NCBI GenBank assembly: GCA_026027325.1 | Contig: JAMSLZ010000006.1 | Span: 434,001 to 498,000, forward strand | Reading direction: 5' to 3' | DNA from: Actinomucor elegans | Lineage: Eukaryota; Mucoromycota; Mucoromycetes; Mucorales; Mucoraceae | Length of the DNA: 64,000 bases | Shown here: positions 36,782 to 48,212 of the stretch, piece after piece | Layout: each line of letters begins with the position of its first letter | Position numbering within the stretch: the stretch's first letter is position 1 | Made by a program: the position numbers and the translations under genes | Notes under the pieces: model-generated | The model's database searches: none | Seen by the model: only the letters and a program-made list of their open reading frames with translations | What the model was told of the DNA's origin: nothing

Positions 36782-36837
36782 ACTAACAAAAAAGTCGATT
36801 TGAAAAGACTTCTTCACTTCTTTACAATCTTCACAAG

Positions 36838-38442
36838 ATGATGAACCCATATGATTATACGTGGATGTTTGGCGTCACCATGGTCTTTGCATTCATGGAT
36901 GCCTACGGTATTGGTGCAAACGACGTAGCAAACTCTTTCGCCACCTCAGTCGCTTCTGGATCATTAACCCTTCCTCAAGCTTGTATTATCGCCTGTTTCA
37001 CCGAATTTTTGGGAGCTCTTTTGCTCGGTTCTCAAACTGCAGACACCATCAAGGGTGGTATTCTTTCCACAGCTAGATTCGCCGATGTACCTGAAGTGCT
37101 CATGTTGGCAATGACCTGTGCCATTTTAGGCTCTGCTACATGGGTTCTTTTCGCTACAAAGAACGGATGGCCTGTTTCAACTACTCACTCTATTGTTGGC
37201 GCCGTTGTTGGTGTTGGTATCGCTGCTTTCGGTGGTAACTCAATCGTTTGGGGTTGGAAAGGTATTGGTCAAATCATTACCTCTTGGTTCCTTTCTCCCG
37301 TTCTTGCTGGTATCATTGCTTCCATCATTTATCTCATCACCAAATATGCTATTCTTCGTCAAAAAGACAGCGTCAAGTGGGCTATTCGTATCATTCCTGT
37401 CTATTTCTTCTTCACTACCGCCATTGAAGCCTTCTATCTCATTTATAAGGGTGCTCCCGGTACTCAAGCCAGTAAACTTTCTGTTGGTATCATTGTTGGT
37501 ATTGCTTTCGGTATCGGTGCGTTCTTTGCTCTTTTTGCTGTCATCTTCTTCTGTCCTTGGCTCAAGAGACGTGTCGTTGGTCGCGAAGAACTCAAATGGT
37601 ATCATCTCTTTGTCATTCCTTTCTTGAGCCCTCGTCCCATCATCAAGGCTTTGCCAGAAACCAAAGATGCTCCTCACACCGAAACTATCAATTCTAGTGG
37701 ATCTTCTGATAACAAAGAATTCCCTGAAGAGGCTAAAGAACAAGGTGCTCGTGTTCAAACAGTTGAGCAAGGTGATGCTGGTTCTGTCAAGCCTATCGGA
37801 TTAAAAGATAAGATTCTTAATGTTGTGTTGCATGGTGTTAGAAAGGATGTTCGCAATTTGGATAACGCTAGAGTCAAGTCTGTCCATGATGCTGCTGAAA
37901 TTTATGATAGTGATGTTGAATATATGTTCTCTTTCCTCCAAGTTATCACCGCTTGTATGGCTTCTTTTGCTCATGGCTCGAATGATGTCTCTAATGCTGT
38001 CGGTCCTCTATCTGCTGTTTTTGAAATCTGGAAATCTGCTCAAGTTGATATTACTGGCAAAGTTCCTGTGCCTATCTGGATTCTCGCTTATGGTGGTGTT
38101 GCTATTGATATCGGTCTTGCCACATATGGTTATAAAATTATTCGTGTCTTGGGTAACAACATCACCTTGTTCACTCCCAGTCGTGGTTTCTCTGCTGAAT
38201 TAGGTGCTGCCTTGACTGTGTTGACTGCCTCCAAGCTTGGTCTTCCTGTCTCTACTACTCACTGTATCACTGGTGCCACAGCTGCTATTGGTTTATGTAA
38301 CGGAAAGTTGAGTGCTGTCAACTGGAAGATGCTTATGTGGTGTTTCTTTTCATGGGTTGCCACTTTGCCTGCTGCTGGTCTTGTAGCCGGTTTATTATTT
38401 TCTTTCGCTGCTTACGCTCCTACCATTGTTTCCTCTACTTAA
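36838..38442 (+). CDS. PHO89: Na+/phosphate symporter (PHO89/PHO-4, PiT family)
   Basis: A single intronless ORF of 534 aa, unusual among its intron-rich neighbours. Both inverted PiT repeats carry the family signature: GANDVANSFATSVASGSLTL with PVSTTHSIVGAVVG in the first half, and HGSNDVSNAVGPLSAVFEIW with GLPVSTTHCITGATAAIGL in the second. About ten to twelve hydrophobic segments flank a hydrophilic central loop (residues about 270-350, Ser/Glu/Lys-rich). By family knowledge it is a high-affinity plasma-membrane phosphate importer driven by Na+ or H+, usually induced by phosphate starvation. ATGATG at the start leaves a one-residue ambiguity. High use of C-ending codons suggests strong expression. 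Confidence 0.96.
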   Translation: MMNPYDYTWMFGVTMVFAFMDAYGIGANDVANSFATSVASGSLTLPQACIIACFTEFLGALLLGSQTADTIKGGILSTARFADVPEVLMLAMTCAILGSATWVLFATKNGWPVSTTHSIVGAVVGVGIAAFGGNSIVWGWKGIGQIITSWFLSPVLAGIIASIIYLITKYAILRQKDSVKWAIRIIPVYFFFTTAIEAFYLIYKGAPGTQASKLSVGIIVGIAFGIGAFFALFAVIFFCPWLKRRVVGREELKWYHLFVIPFLSPRPIIKALPETKDAPHTETINSSGSSDNKEFPEEAKEQGARVQTVEQGDAGSVKPIGLKDKILNVVLHGVRKDVRNLDNARVKSVHDAAEIYDSDVEYMFSFLQVITACMASFAHGSNDVSNAVGPLSAVFEIWKSAQVDITGKVPVPIWILAYGGVAIDIGLATYGYKIIRVLGNNITLFTPSRGFSAELGAALTVLTASKLGLPVSTTHCITGATAAIGLCNGKLSAVNWKMLMWCFFSWVATLPAAGLVAGLLFSFAAYAPTIVSST

Positions 38443-38708
38443 AATACTATACTTTTGCTTACTTTACTATAATCCTTAATGATATATATATATATGTATT
38501 ACCTTAATTATAACTTAATATTCACCAAAAAACAATAAATGAACAGTGGCTGGGTCTGCTATTACCTTCTTTTAATAAAATAATTTCATTGTTCACATCA
38601 AACATTACGTTCCGGTTCAAGCATAAGAATAACAGTGATAATGAACGTTATAAACTTACCATTTTATACAAGACATCCAAAAACGCTATGACTAAATTAA
38701 AGGTTTGA

Positions 38709-38780
38709 CATATGTAGCAGTTCATCCTGAGCATGATCTACTAACCAAATGCGGCACTGGGTCAAGATCGGCCGAGAAAT
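38709..38780 (+). repeat. Interspersed ~80-bp repeat, copy 8
   Basis: One of the clearest copies: ATGTAGCAGTTCATCCTGAG, CATGATCTACTAACCAAATG, then TCAAGATCGGCCGAGAAAT. Confidence 0.6.
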
Positions 38781-39061
38781 TGAAAAATGGTTAACGTGTA
38801 CTGTCGATTATCTTTATTGATAAGTCCTTTTATCAAAATTTAGAAATACCTTCATAACCTAAGCACTTGGTCTATAATAAAACCTCCCCCCAAAAAAAAA
38901 GGTGTTTTCATACTCGTTGATATGGAAAACCTGTGTTTATTAATCAGCTACGTCTCAAAAATGCACCTTTTCATGCTATACAAAAAGAACAAGTTTCGAA
39001 AATTTGGACCTAAAGAGGATATTTCCTGAAGCCATCATGTTTCCTCCTATCTCAACCTACC

Positions 39062-39105
39062 TCTATAAAATCTGATCCAATGCTGCATCTGAGGATTAGA
39101 ACTAT
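39062..39105 (-). repeat. Interspersed ~80-bp repeat, partial copy 9
   Basis: Reverse-strand 3' half: TAATCCTCAGATGCAGCATT followed by GGATCAGATT. Confidence 0.4.
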
Positions 39106-39196
39106 TATCTAATTAAAGTAGGGGGGAGGGGAAGAAACATTCTACGTTTAGCGTTTGGTTGCAAAATGTATGCTTTTCTATATAAACTCAATCCAT

Positions 39197-39245
39197 TGAT
39201 CTATAGATGTCTGCACTGATCCTCGGTCTAACATTGCATATTCAA
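39197..39245 (-). repeat. Interspersed ~80-bp repeat, partial copy 10
   Basis: Reverse-strand 3' half: ATATGCAATGTTAGACCGAG, GATCAGTGCAG and the terminal ATCTATAGATC. Confidence 0.45.
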
Positions 39246-39897
39246 AATTAGCTGCCGCATAGATTGGCACATTTATTCAATCTATATGTATAATGAATAT
39301 TGTATAGTTTCTGTTGTAATGTGCTTGCACTTCATATAAACTAAACCTATTGATTTATAAATCTCTCGACTTCAATTCACATCTGATTAATTTGTCTTTT
39401 ATTAAATGAATATGTTTTTGGTTTTTTAGTCTGGAGAAGAGAGATTTCTGTGCTAAAAAGCGCCAACATTCAAACATTTACATACGCAGCTAAGAATTTT
39501 CAGCTAAACTACACCTGTTGTGTTCAAAAATACAATGCATGTACAGGTTATTATTTGTTACCCAAAGGATACTTGAGCATCTGATACATGCGAGAAATAT
39601 TACTTTGCTTTATTTTTTGCTGTGTGAATTTCTGTTTGTCACATTAAGACCCCTTTAGAGGTGTACCATCTGATCAAGAACTGATTTTGTTCACTCAGAC
39701 TACTCATAAGGGAATAATGAATGAGCTAATTATTTATTGCATGATAAAAGTATTGTATAAATTGTAAATATGTGTAAATTATAATTATGTGTGATATGAA
39801 AATAATAGTAATAAGAAATGAAGGGAATGAGTGATTAGTGCATAGGAGGATATTTACAAGGAACATGACCAGCATGTCATATGTGAACGTAAAGACA

Positions 39898-42800
39898 TTA
39901 AATGACAGATCTAAAATCCTCTGTAGATGGCTTGCTACTCTTGTTGTTTGCATTGTATCTTGAGGCAAAGTAAGCAACTTCAAGCTCGCCATCACTGTAG
40001 CATGTTTCATCTTCATTGACGTATTCACTATCCAAAACAACTATAGAAACGATAAATATCATAAAAAACATACTTGTATGTATTTGAGAGCACTTACTGT
40101 TCAATTGCTTTTCTAGCGATATAATGTTCTTTGGCGTATTATCTTGATAAAGTATACTATTTCTACGCGAGCGGCCAATTTCACCATAGCTGTCTTGACG
40201 CATTGAATGGGCTAGTTCTGGGACAGTGTCTTGTTGGATGTAATTTTCTATCGTATCATCAATAGTGTTATCATCATCACCGCATCGGCCGGTCCAAAAG
40301 ATGTAATCAAAATCTAACAATAGCATGTTGAATATGCTCGAAGGGATGCCCAGGGTAGCAGAGAACACGATACTGATATTGCGAAGTGTCATCTTGTTTA
40401 CATCAGAGTTCTCAATGACTCGAATGAGGTGGGCGCAAAGAGATCTTAAAAGTGTGTAGTTTGCTATTGGCAAAGACGAAATCAGTCCTCCAACTTCACA
40501 TCGTTTGCTTTTCTGATCTTCAATGTCTATCGTACATATTAGACTACATTATCTACATGATTAAGATGCCAACTTACGGATGCTTTTCAAAAAATCGCCC
40601 AAGAGGAACTCTGTCAAGATGTTCTCCGGCAACTCACGAAGCCACATCTTCAAAAGGCCAGCAATAGCATGCACATCATGGATTTCTTGATCTTCTAATA
40701 GATGGACATCACCAACTACAAAAAAAAAAGAGGCGATATTAGGCTTGCATTTTATAGGATGCATGCAAAAAGAGCTTACTTGTATTGAATCTTTTTTTGA
40801 GGAGCTTGACTTGCGTAGCACTTCCACTTAACCGGTAAATGCCCTCTTCTGTCAAGGCATCTCTTGCTTCCATGTATTCAATACAGCGGTGAACGATAGC
40901 AGGTAAATCATAATGTTCACAGACACGAGATAGAGAAACAGCGCGCTCAAGAGAAACGCCAAACACTTGGCATGGACCGCGTGTTTCTTCATAGTCTAGC
41001 ATGGATTGCTTGTATCTGTAATCATAAGCAGAGCCGAATGCAGCAGTATGGGGTGATGGAGGTGCTATAGTATTATTTGAGCCACTGGCAAACATCTTTT
41101 TGGCCCAAAAACTTCTTCTGCTATGTTGGTTTTTAGACTTTTTGGCTAGTTCGTTGCTTTCTTCTGGTTCAGAAGTGTGGCTGTCAACAGAAGGAGGGGG
41201 CGTTGAAGGTGAAGCTTTTGGATTGGCAAAGGAGCTTGAAAGACTACGGCGGCCGCCATTCGCATTAGCAGCAGAAGGTTGAAAGTAATTATAAATAAAA
41301 TCAACACTAGGTCGTTTCTTGAAACCAGAAGGATATCCGTTGCTTGCAACTGTTCTTGCACTTTCTGTAGAAGAAGATGGTTCTACAACCAAATTATCAA
41401 TAGCCATGGTACCATCGTCTGCAAAAGACGAATTGATGATGTCTTCAGTAACGTGAGTTTGGTTCGTATAATTGCGAAGACATTCTACCCATAAGTCACG
41501 ATCTTGATCAGAGTCAGCGCAAAAGATATGCTTGCTTTGCGAGCCATTCATTTTGGGCTCCAAGATCAAGAAGGCATGTCTGTAAGAACCACCATTGCAA
41601 TGCCCTGAACCTAGCTGCATTTGAGAAGCAACCTGAGAGTTTGCTAGGCTGATTGTACCCAAAAAAGGGCCATGTTTCTAAGCAAAGAGTGAGATACTAT
41701 AATAAGTTTGATTTGCATCGGTGGACTTACGCTTTCATAGTACTTTAGCACGCCACTGGTGTCCAAAAGAAAGTATCGCGTCTTCCATCCTCCAAAGTTT
41801 TTACCCTTTTTGGTCAGATATCCTTGCTTGGTTCCCAGATCCTTTTTGTGTGTGTATGTGTACAGGTTAGTGGCCGGGAAATGCTTTCAATTTAGAAACA
41901 ATGGGATTGAATTGTAAGGACTTACATTGGTTAGCGTAATTGGTAGGCTTTGAATTCTATCGGAACTTAGAAATTCGCACAGGTTGCCAATATTGATAGA
42001 TCGTAATGTGATAGCATGCTGCAGGTATTCTTCAATCATACACTATTGTATTGGGAATCAACGATAGATTCATTAAATATATATTATCAAGTACCTTTCT
42101 TTCGTCTAATTTAGCAGGAGAATTCTTGGAGAGTAAAAGTTTATCGGGCAGTTTCTTTAAACTGGCAGTCATAATAGGACTGGAGTTCTTTAACTATAAA
42201 AAAATAAAAATAAAAAAAAAAAAAGTTGAGTTTATAATTCAAGTGTTGTAAAGTTGTACCGCACCTTTGCATCCAGAACCAGTAGATCTTGAAGGGTTTT
42301 TTGTATGCGCCATATTTCACTCGAATCGGATTTCTGTATAATACCAATTGTGTAAACATACGTGTCCTTGCCTTTCTCATCTATTTCTAGGCTGGAATGG
42401 AGAACTTTAACACTGATGCTGGATAGGTTACTTAAAATGGCAGTTTCAAGCATGCTTTTATCAGAACTGGACTGGGTCATAAGGGAATCATAGCGAGGCG
42501 TGCGAGGTTTGACAGGCGTAGAGGGTTCAGATTTACTCTTAATTGCAGTTACTGTATCCACAGCATGGCCAATGGTCTCACTTCTCGCAGGCGACGGAAT
42601 TGAGGCTTGGGCACTATATTTAGTGGAACTAGTTGAGCTATGATCAGAATCAAAAGAAGGCCGATCGTTTGTAGAACTTATTGAGCTATGGGGAGAAGAA
42701 GGATTCGAGGGGATTTGTTTGTTTGGTGAATTCAAATAGTCTTGGCTTACAATGTCGGCAGTATCTTTGGCTGAACGTGATTGAAGCAATGCATGATTGG

Positions 42801-43239
42801 ATACTGCCAATTTCAATACTGGAGGTCGCTTTGGCAAATCAACGACTGCTTGATTATTGTTTCTGCTGCAGTCAAGTGGATGAACGCTGGTCTGATTGAC
42901 GCGGTAAGGCGATCTCGGTGGAGGCACAGGTAAAGTACTCGCTGTCACCATGGCTACTGCTTCTTTTCTATAGCTAAGCTCTTTTTTCGCAGTAATTTCG
43001 GTTATTGTTTGGTGTGTTACATTGGTGCTGTCAAATCCTGGAAGACCGACAGGTTTGCTAGCTTCTAATTCTTTGTTCTTCTTTACTAAAGCTTCGTTCT
43101 CGTTTGATAATTGAGTAACTGATTGTTGCAAAGATTTGATAATTGCTCTTTGTTTCTCAATTATCTTCAAATACTGTTCATTCTGCTGCTTGTAATCTGT
43201 AATAGTTTGAATTTCCCAAGTTGGGTTTCTCGGTGTCAT
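39898..43239 (-). CDS. BEM3: Bem3-like RhoGAP with PX and PH domains
   Basis: Exons complement(39898-40040, 40098-40526, 40578-40715, 40780-41677, 41731-41841, 41926-42042, 42095-42193, 42265-43239), 969 aa. Domains in order: coiled coil (about residues 15-60, QQNEQYLKIIEKQRAIIKSL); Ser/Pro-rich linker; PX domain (about 270-395, SSEIWRIQKTLQDLLVLDAK to LCEFLSSD); PH domain (about 400-505, KQGYLTKKGKNFGGWKTRYF to DRDLWVECLRNY); linker; RhoGAP domain (about 670-840) with the arginine finger in EEGIYRLSG, LLKMWLRELPENILT and NKMTLRNISIVFSATLG. PX-PH-RhoGAP is the layout of Bem3, which stimulates GTP hydrolysis by Cdc42 at polarity sites. The first donor is the less usual GTGCGG. The tail is acidic. 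Confidence 0.93.
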
Positions 43240-44114
43240 TGTTTACTTGTAGCAGCTATAATGAATGGAGAAAATGAGAGTAATTGAACCGAGAAAAAAA
43301 AAAAGTAAAGCAAAGTGAAGAAAAGAGTGTGGGTAATCATCACCCAAGATGATGCTTAAAATAACGATAATAGGTGTTGGTAGGTTCCACAACTCGTATC
43401 TCCGAGTGTGTAGCACAGAAATGCGTTGATCTATACCACAGAAACAGACCCTGGTTCTTCTTGGTTTGGTATAGCTTGATTCATTGAATACACATTGAAC
43501 TAACTAAACGCTTATAGAATATACAGGCGTAGATATACCAATCCAAATTGCCTTGGGTTGTAGCTGGTATCCTTCTACACTACGTCCATATTACGTAGAA
43601 AAGACCTACCGCCGTGTAACAATGACACGTTGTCTGATGAAATCGCACACTTTTACTGAGTCTTTGTGTAATTTCGAAATCTCGGGCGTATCAAATCTTT
43701 TGTAAAGCAAGTTCGGTGTCTAATTACTATCAAAGCCTCATCTATCCTCAATCTGCATAAAAGAGTGCCTCGAAACTTGCAGTAGGTGATATACCATGTA
43801 AAGCTATCTGTCATTCCCGCCTAAACAATGGAGTTCTAATTCAATCCCGGATTTAATTAAAAAAATTTTCTGCGCGCAGCCCACGCGCGAGCACTAGTTC
43901 AACTTTTGGCGTTGAAAACGCTGCCAAGGGTCTGATTACTGATTACTTTTAATTTTAGCCTAAATATTTTGTCATATTTCTTTTGGTTGAGATTTACAAT
44001 CAGTTTCTTTTCGGTAATAATCTATACAGAAAAACATTATTTAGTGAAGATATCGAGTTAGTAATTATAAGGACATTCAATAAAACAAGCGTTTTCACAT
44101 AAATCTGAATTCTT

Positions 44115-44193
44115 GTCGCAAACAATAGTCCATTCGGAGCATGGAATACTAACCAGATGCAACATTAAATCGGGATCGGTTGAAGGATTTAAG
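44115..44193 (+). repeat. Interspersed ~80-bp repeat, copy 11
   Basis: CCATTCGGAGCATGGAATAC, TAACCAGATGCAACATTAAA and TCGGGATCGGTTGAAGGAT in family order. Confidence 0.6.
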
Positions 44194-44279
44194 TCTAAAT
44201 TTTATGAAATGTTTGAAAATTGCTTTCAAGTGGTATTAACTGTAATATATTGATTTTATATAGGTAAATAAAAGTTTTA

Positions 44280-44360
44280 ATAGATGCAGAAGCTCAATTC
44301 GAGCATGAATTTTAACTGGATACGAGATTAAACCGGGATCAGTTGAGAGATCTATAGATC
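44280..44360 (+). repeat. Interspersed ~80-bp repeat, copy 12
   Basis: ATAGATGCAGAAGCTCAATT, CGAGCATGA, then GATTAAACCGGGATCAGTTG and AGAGATCTATAGATC. Same orientation as copy 11, 86 bp downstream of its end. Confidence 0.6.
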
Positions 44361-45164
44361 TAGAAATGTAATGCATGTATTTACAGTCAGTCCCAAAAGC
44401 TCAATATGTTTACAGTATTTCAGTCGACCAATGGTTCTAATAAATACTAAAGTTTATCCTGAATAAATGCTAGATAACAAATTTGATATTAAATAAAGCT
44501 AGCTGGAAGAATATAGAAACGTTAGATACGGCCAATTTCGGGGGGGGGGGATTCGAAGGAGTACTCTAGCCCGTCACTAAACAACAACGTTCGAAAAAAT
44601 CTCATAATGGGAAACTTTTACGATATTTTTTATAGTATCTTATTGTTCCTAGTACAGCTATGTTTCTTGCGGTTCCAAATATATACTATCGCTTTCTTTG
44701 TTATATAAAAGCTTATATGTTTCGAAGTAGTAAGCTTGCACTTGACTGAGAAATAAGATGAAGTGCAGCACCGGTTGCCAGATAATTGGAAAGTTGTAGC
44801 AATGCTTTTTTTTTTGTACGCCCTTTTTCAATTGTATGGCTTCTAATTATTGGTAGCAGCCTGTCACACTGTCTTTTTGACCCTATAATCCAACTTGAAA
44901 CATTCGATATACAAAATACAGTATAAAGCTTCGTTAGCTGTATCCTACACACATGCAGACAGTGTTCTGTATTTGCATGGTGCATACAATAGTATGAATA
45001 AAGTATGATACAAAACGGCAGTAACTAGATCAAAGTCAGGGCTCAGTGAGTACTATATCCATATAGTGAAAATGGAAAATAATTTATTAATGAATTACAA
45101 TAGATAGTTTTATAACTAATGTACGTATGCAATGATAGAGTCTAGTGAGAGTGCTTGATATAGA

Positions 45165-45432
45165 TTAAAGAAGAGTGTAGGTAATAGTTACAGCCGAGGT
45201 TAAAGCAACCATTAATAGACTATTGTGATTTTGATTAGCGACACTCTTTGGAACAGAAGGATTGTCGACAGAAATACTAGCAGTGGCGGCAACTCCACCC
45301 ATACTATTAGGGACGGTACTAACAAACTATTAGTATAGATCAAACACACTATAGTAATACTCACCTGTTTGTAGGAGCAGCTATGGCAACGGTAGCTGTA
45401 AAGATGGCGATTGTAATAAGTGAAAGCTTCAT
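45165..45432 (-). CDS. Small secreted, possibly GPI-anchored protein
   Basis: Exons complement(45165-45318, 45365-45432), 73 aa, with a 46-nt intron (donor GTGAGT, acceptor TTGTTAG). The N-terminus MKLSLITIAIFTATVAIA is a textbook signal peptide with cleavage expected after A-x-A before APTN. The short mature part is Ser/Thr/Asn-rich (STVPNSMGGVAATASISV), followed by a hydrophobic C-terminal segment SLLMVALTSAVTITYTLL preceded by NQNHN. That arrangement fits GPI attachment and loss of the tail. A TATA-like box lies about 38 bp upstream of the ATG. No family is recognised; it could be a cell-wall or effector-type mini-protein. Confidence 0.7.
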
Positions 45433-48212
45433 ATTGATATGATAACTGTTTGTTAACGCAATCGATCTCTTTTTATACAGTACGTTTCTGCTTCTTCACA
45501 TGGTTTGTTCTAGGTTCAAACCTTTTCACATGCGTTCGTAGAATCAAACAAGAGTTACACATTTCATCATTCTGATTATACAAACGTAGAAATGCTCTCT
45601 TAATAGTCCTTATTTCCCTCTAAAAGACTTCCTATCCAATCAGTCTCAACTTTTACTTACCCGATACATGTTACAGTGTTTGATCCATGCCTAATCATAC
45701 GACTGGATGCTTGTTATAATCCAAATAAATGCCTCTTTTTCCTTGTGTAAAGGGTGTTCAAGGTAATAGCAACTAGCTATTTATTGTATTTCATAAAAAA
45801 AAACTGTATAGAGCGTCTTATACTTCAGGAAGTATACAAAAGAACACAAATAATGGTAATTATCGGACAACTATTGACTGTTATCAATGGACCACGAAGA
45901 TTATAAAGTTTCACGCTCATTGAATACAAACTTCAAATATGAAACAACATCACGGACCACGTTCATTTCTGCCATTGGTGATACACTCCCTTTTAGTCCC
46001 ACCAAAAAAGAGGTATTGCTTGCGAAATACACCCGGCACTTGGTCCTAGTTTTACATAACTAAGAGGATTGTAATGATCATTAAGAGAGGCAGGATGTAC
46101 TCTGTCATTATCAACTAAATGCTATCATATAAAGGTAGTTTCCATTGAATGGTGTAGTGTCTTAAAGTTCGATACTTACGGTGAAGTGATCTCATTTTGT
46201 ACTTGACCCTGTGGCAAATGACTTAAGCAATAATACAACGGCTATCTTCGAACACCTGATGCTAGTCTCTAATCCAACTGGTAATGTAATAATTGATGCG
46301 TTTAATGTATGAATCAAGCACTTGTATCTGCTATTCAATAATGCGTAAGAAGCAAACAGAAACTATAGTGACCCCAATCCTAGTCAGAGAAAAGGACAAC
46401 ATTTACGTATAATACTAGATTATTTTATTAATCCTTGACTATCAGTTGCTACACTGCACAAGAGAGTATCTTTTTCTTGTAAGCTTTTACTCATTCAATC
46501 ACGTACTATACCTTACTGAGCATTTAATTACGACGTCAATTAACCTACTATCTCGGTGTTTGATATAGTAATACTCTTCTTTGCAATGATCCAATACTGT
46601 AATATGTTCTGATTTATTGTTTTAGTAGCCGTTGTCATCATTAAGGTCACAGTTAAAAAAAATGTAGGACAGTGCTGGTGTATTCATATATATACATCCC
46701 ATAAACGCTATTGATAGTTTAAAAGAGAAAATGGATAAAAATCGACGTAAACCTACTATTTTAACAAGAATATTAAAAATGGCAACGTCTACAACGATAA
46801 AAATCCTAATAGGCTTTCTATCGGCATGATTATATAGTAAAAATGGAAAAGGTTACTGAAATGCTGCTTGGATTTAGCAGACCATGCCCAAAAAGATAAT
46901 GCTATCCATGCTGTAATGCATATTAAGGGTACTACTCGTTTATTTTGCTTAATCAACTTTTCTTCAAACAGAGTGGCCTATCTTCAATAGCGGTATAGAA
47001 TAATAGCAATGGGCATAATAAGCATGTGGAAGGGTTTCTATTTTTTTTTAGCAGTCTATATCATATATGATAAGCCCACCATATTATTAAGTATCAATAT
47101 GTTTATATAAATACATACCTTTACTGAATATATTTGGTCTCCAAACAATAATCTCGTGCTTTTGATGGCAATTCCGCCAACACTTCAAGCTGCGTAATCA
47201 TTAATATTTTTGATATTTCATATTACTAGAAAAATTGAATGATAACCTACTTTAAGCAATCAAATATAAGAGGAATTTAATTGAAGCCTTCAACTATGAT
47301 GTTTTGGTCTGGATCACTTTTAGGGACATAATATCGAAACATCCAAATAATAATACTAAAAAAAAGAGATTGGATTTTTCCCAAGTGCCTTTGGCACAAT
47401 TTTTCAATATTTGACTATTTCTTTCATCTATATTCATTATTTTAAGATATAGTTTACAACATCAAAGAACTATCTGTCCAAGTTGCTATATCTGCATATT
47501 TTTATATTTTTATATTTTTATATGAAAAGTTTGATTTTTGGACAGTAACAAAAAAAACAGGTGAAGATAGTACAAAATTTAACGACAGCTTTTAATTTTT
47601 AACAGGCAATATAATATATATTTTAAAATATTCAACATACAATCACAAACTATATAAGTTGTATTTATTGGCACTCTTATTATTTCATGTAATGATGTGT
47701 CAAAAGAAAATTTGAAAATTAACAGAATCCAATTGGGGTTTTGATCTTCAAATCTTCGTGCTCCAATAAAATCAAAGAAAAGAAAAACAAAAGGCACAAA
47801 TCACCATGATTTTGACAGCTTTTGTTAGATAACTATTCGTTAACATAGATCGCGATTTAGACTATTATGGATCCGTAGAGTATCCTTAGTCTAAAGACGT
47901 TTCTTCAGATGACTCCCATCAGTTTCCGTGAATCAAGGCATTTTATTAAACAGTTCTATATTGGAAATGCCTGGTTTTGATTGGTTACAATAAAACCGCT
48001 GAGTGACGTATAAGCCATTCCATCTCATTTTTTGCGCTGCATATTAACGTTTCTATTTCTTTCTTTTTTTCTTTCTTTCTTTCTTTCTGATTATACAGTT
48101 CAACTACCCCTTCTCCTTAATTGATCTACATTCTTGATTCCTTGCAGTTTTATAGACCTTTCTTTTCTAATTTATAAGAATTTCTTTAAATTAATTCATA
48201 AAAAAAAGTTGA
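45433..48212. other. AT-rich intergenic region
   Basis: 2.8 kb with no gene I can support. Apart from the TATA box of the small secreted gene it shows only low-complexity sequence: short TATATTTT repeats near 47490-47522 and a (TTTC)n tract about 48060-48088 ahead of SPT2. Confidence 0.5.
45470..45477 (-). promoter_or_regulatory. TATA-like box of small secreted gene
   Basis: On the minus strand TATAAAAA lies 38-45 bp upstream of the ATG at 45432. Confidence 0.45.

Larger units (their letters stand above)
33795..36837. other. Gene-poor region right of transposon
   Basis: 3 kb of AT-rich sequence with (TA)n runs near 34650-34668, one interspersed-repeat copy (35048-35121) and no ORF with recognisable motifs. 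Its right end is the promoter of the phosphate transporter. Confidence 0.5.
38443..39897. other. Intergenic region with repeat copies
   Basis: 1.45 kb between the converging phosphate transporter and Bem3-like genes. Three interspersed-repeat copies lie here (38709-38780 plus; 39062-39105 and 39197-39245 minus). No gene was seen. Confidence 0.5.
43240..45164. other. Intergenic region with two repeat copies
   Basis: 1.9 kb without a supported gene. It holds interspersed-repeat copies at 44115-44193 and 44280-44360 and a G10 run near 44540. Confidence 0.5.
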
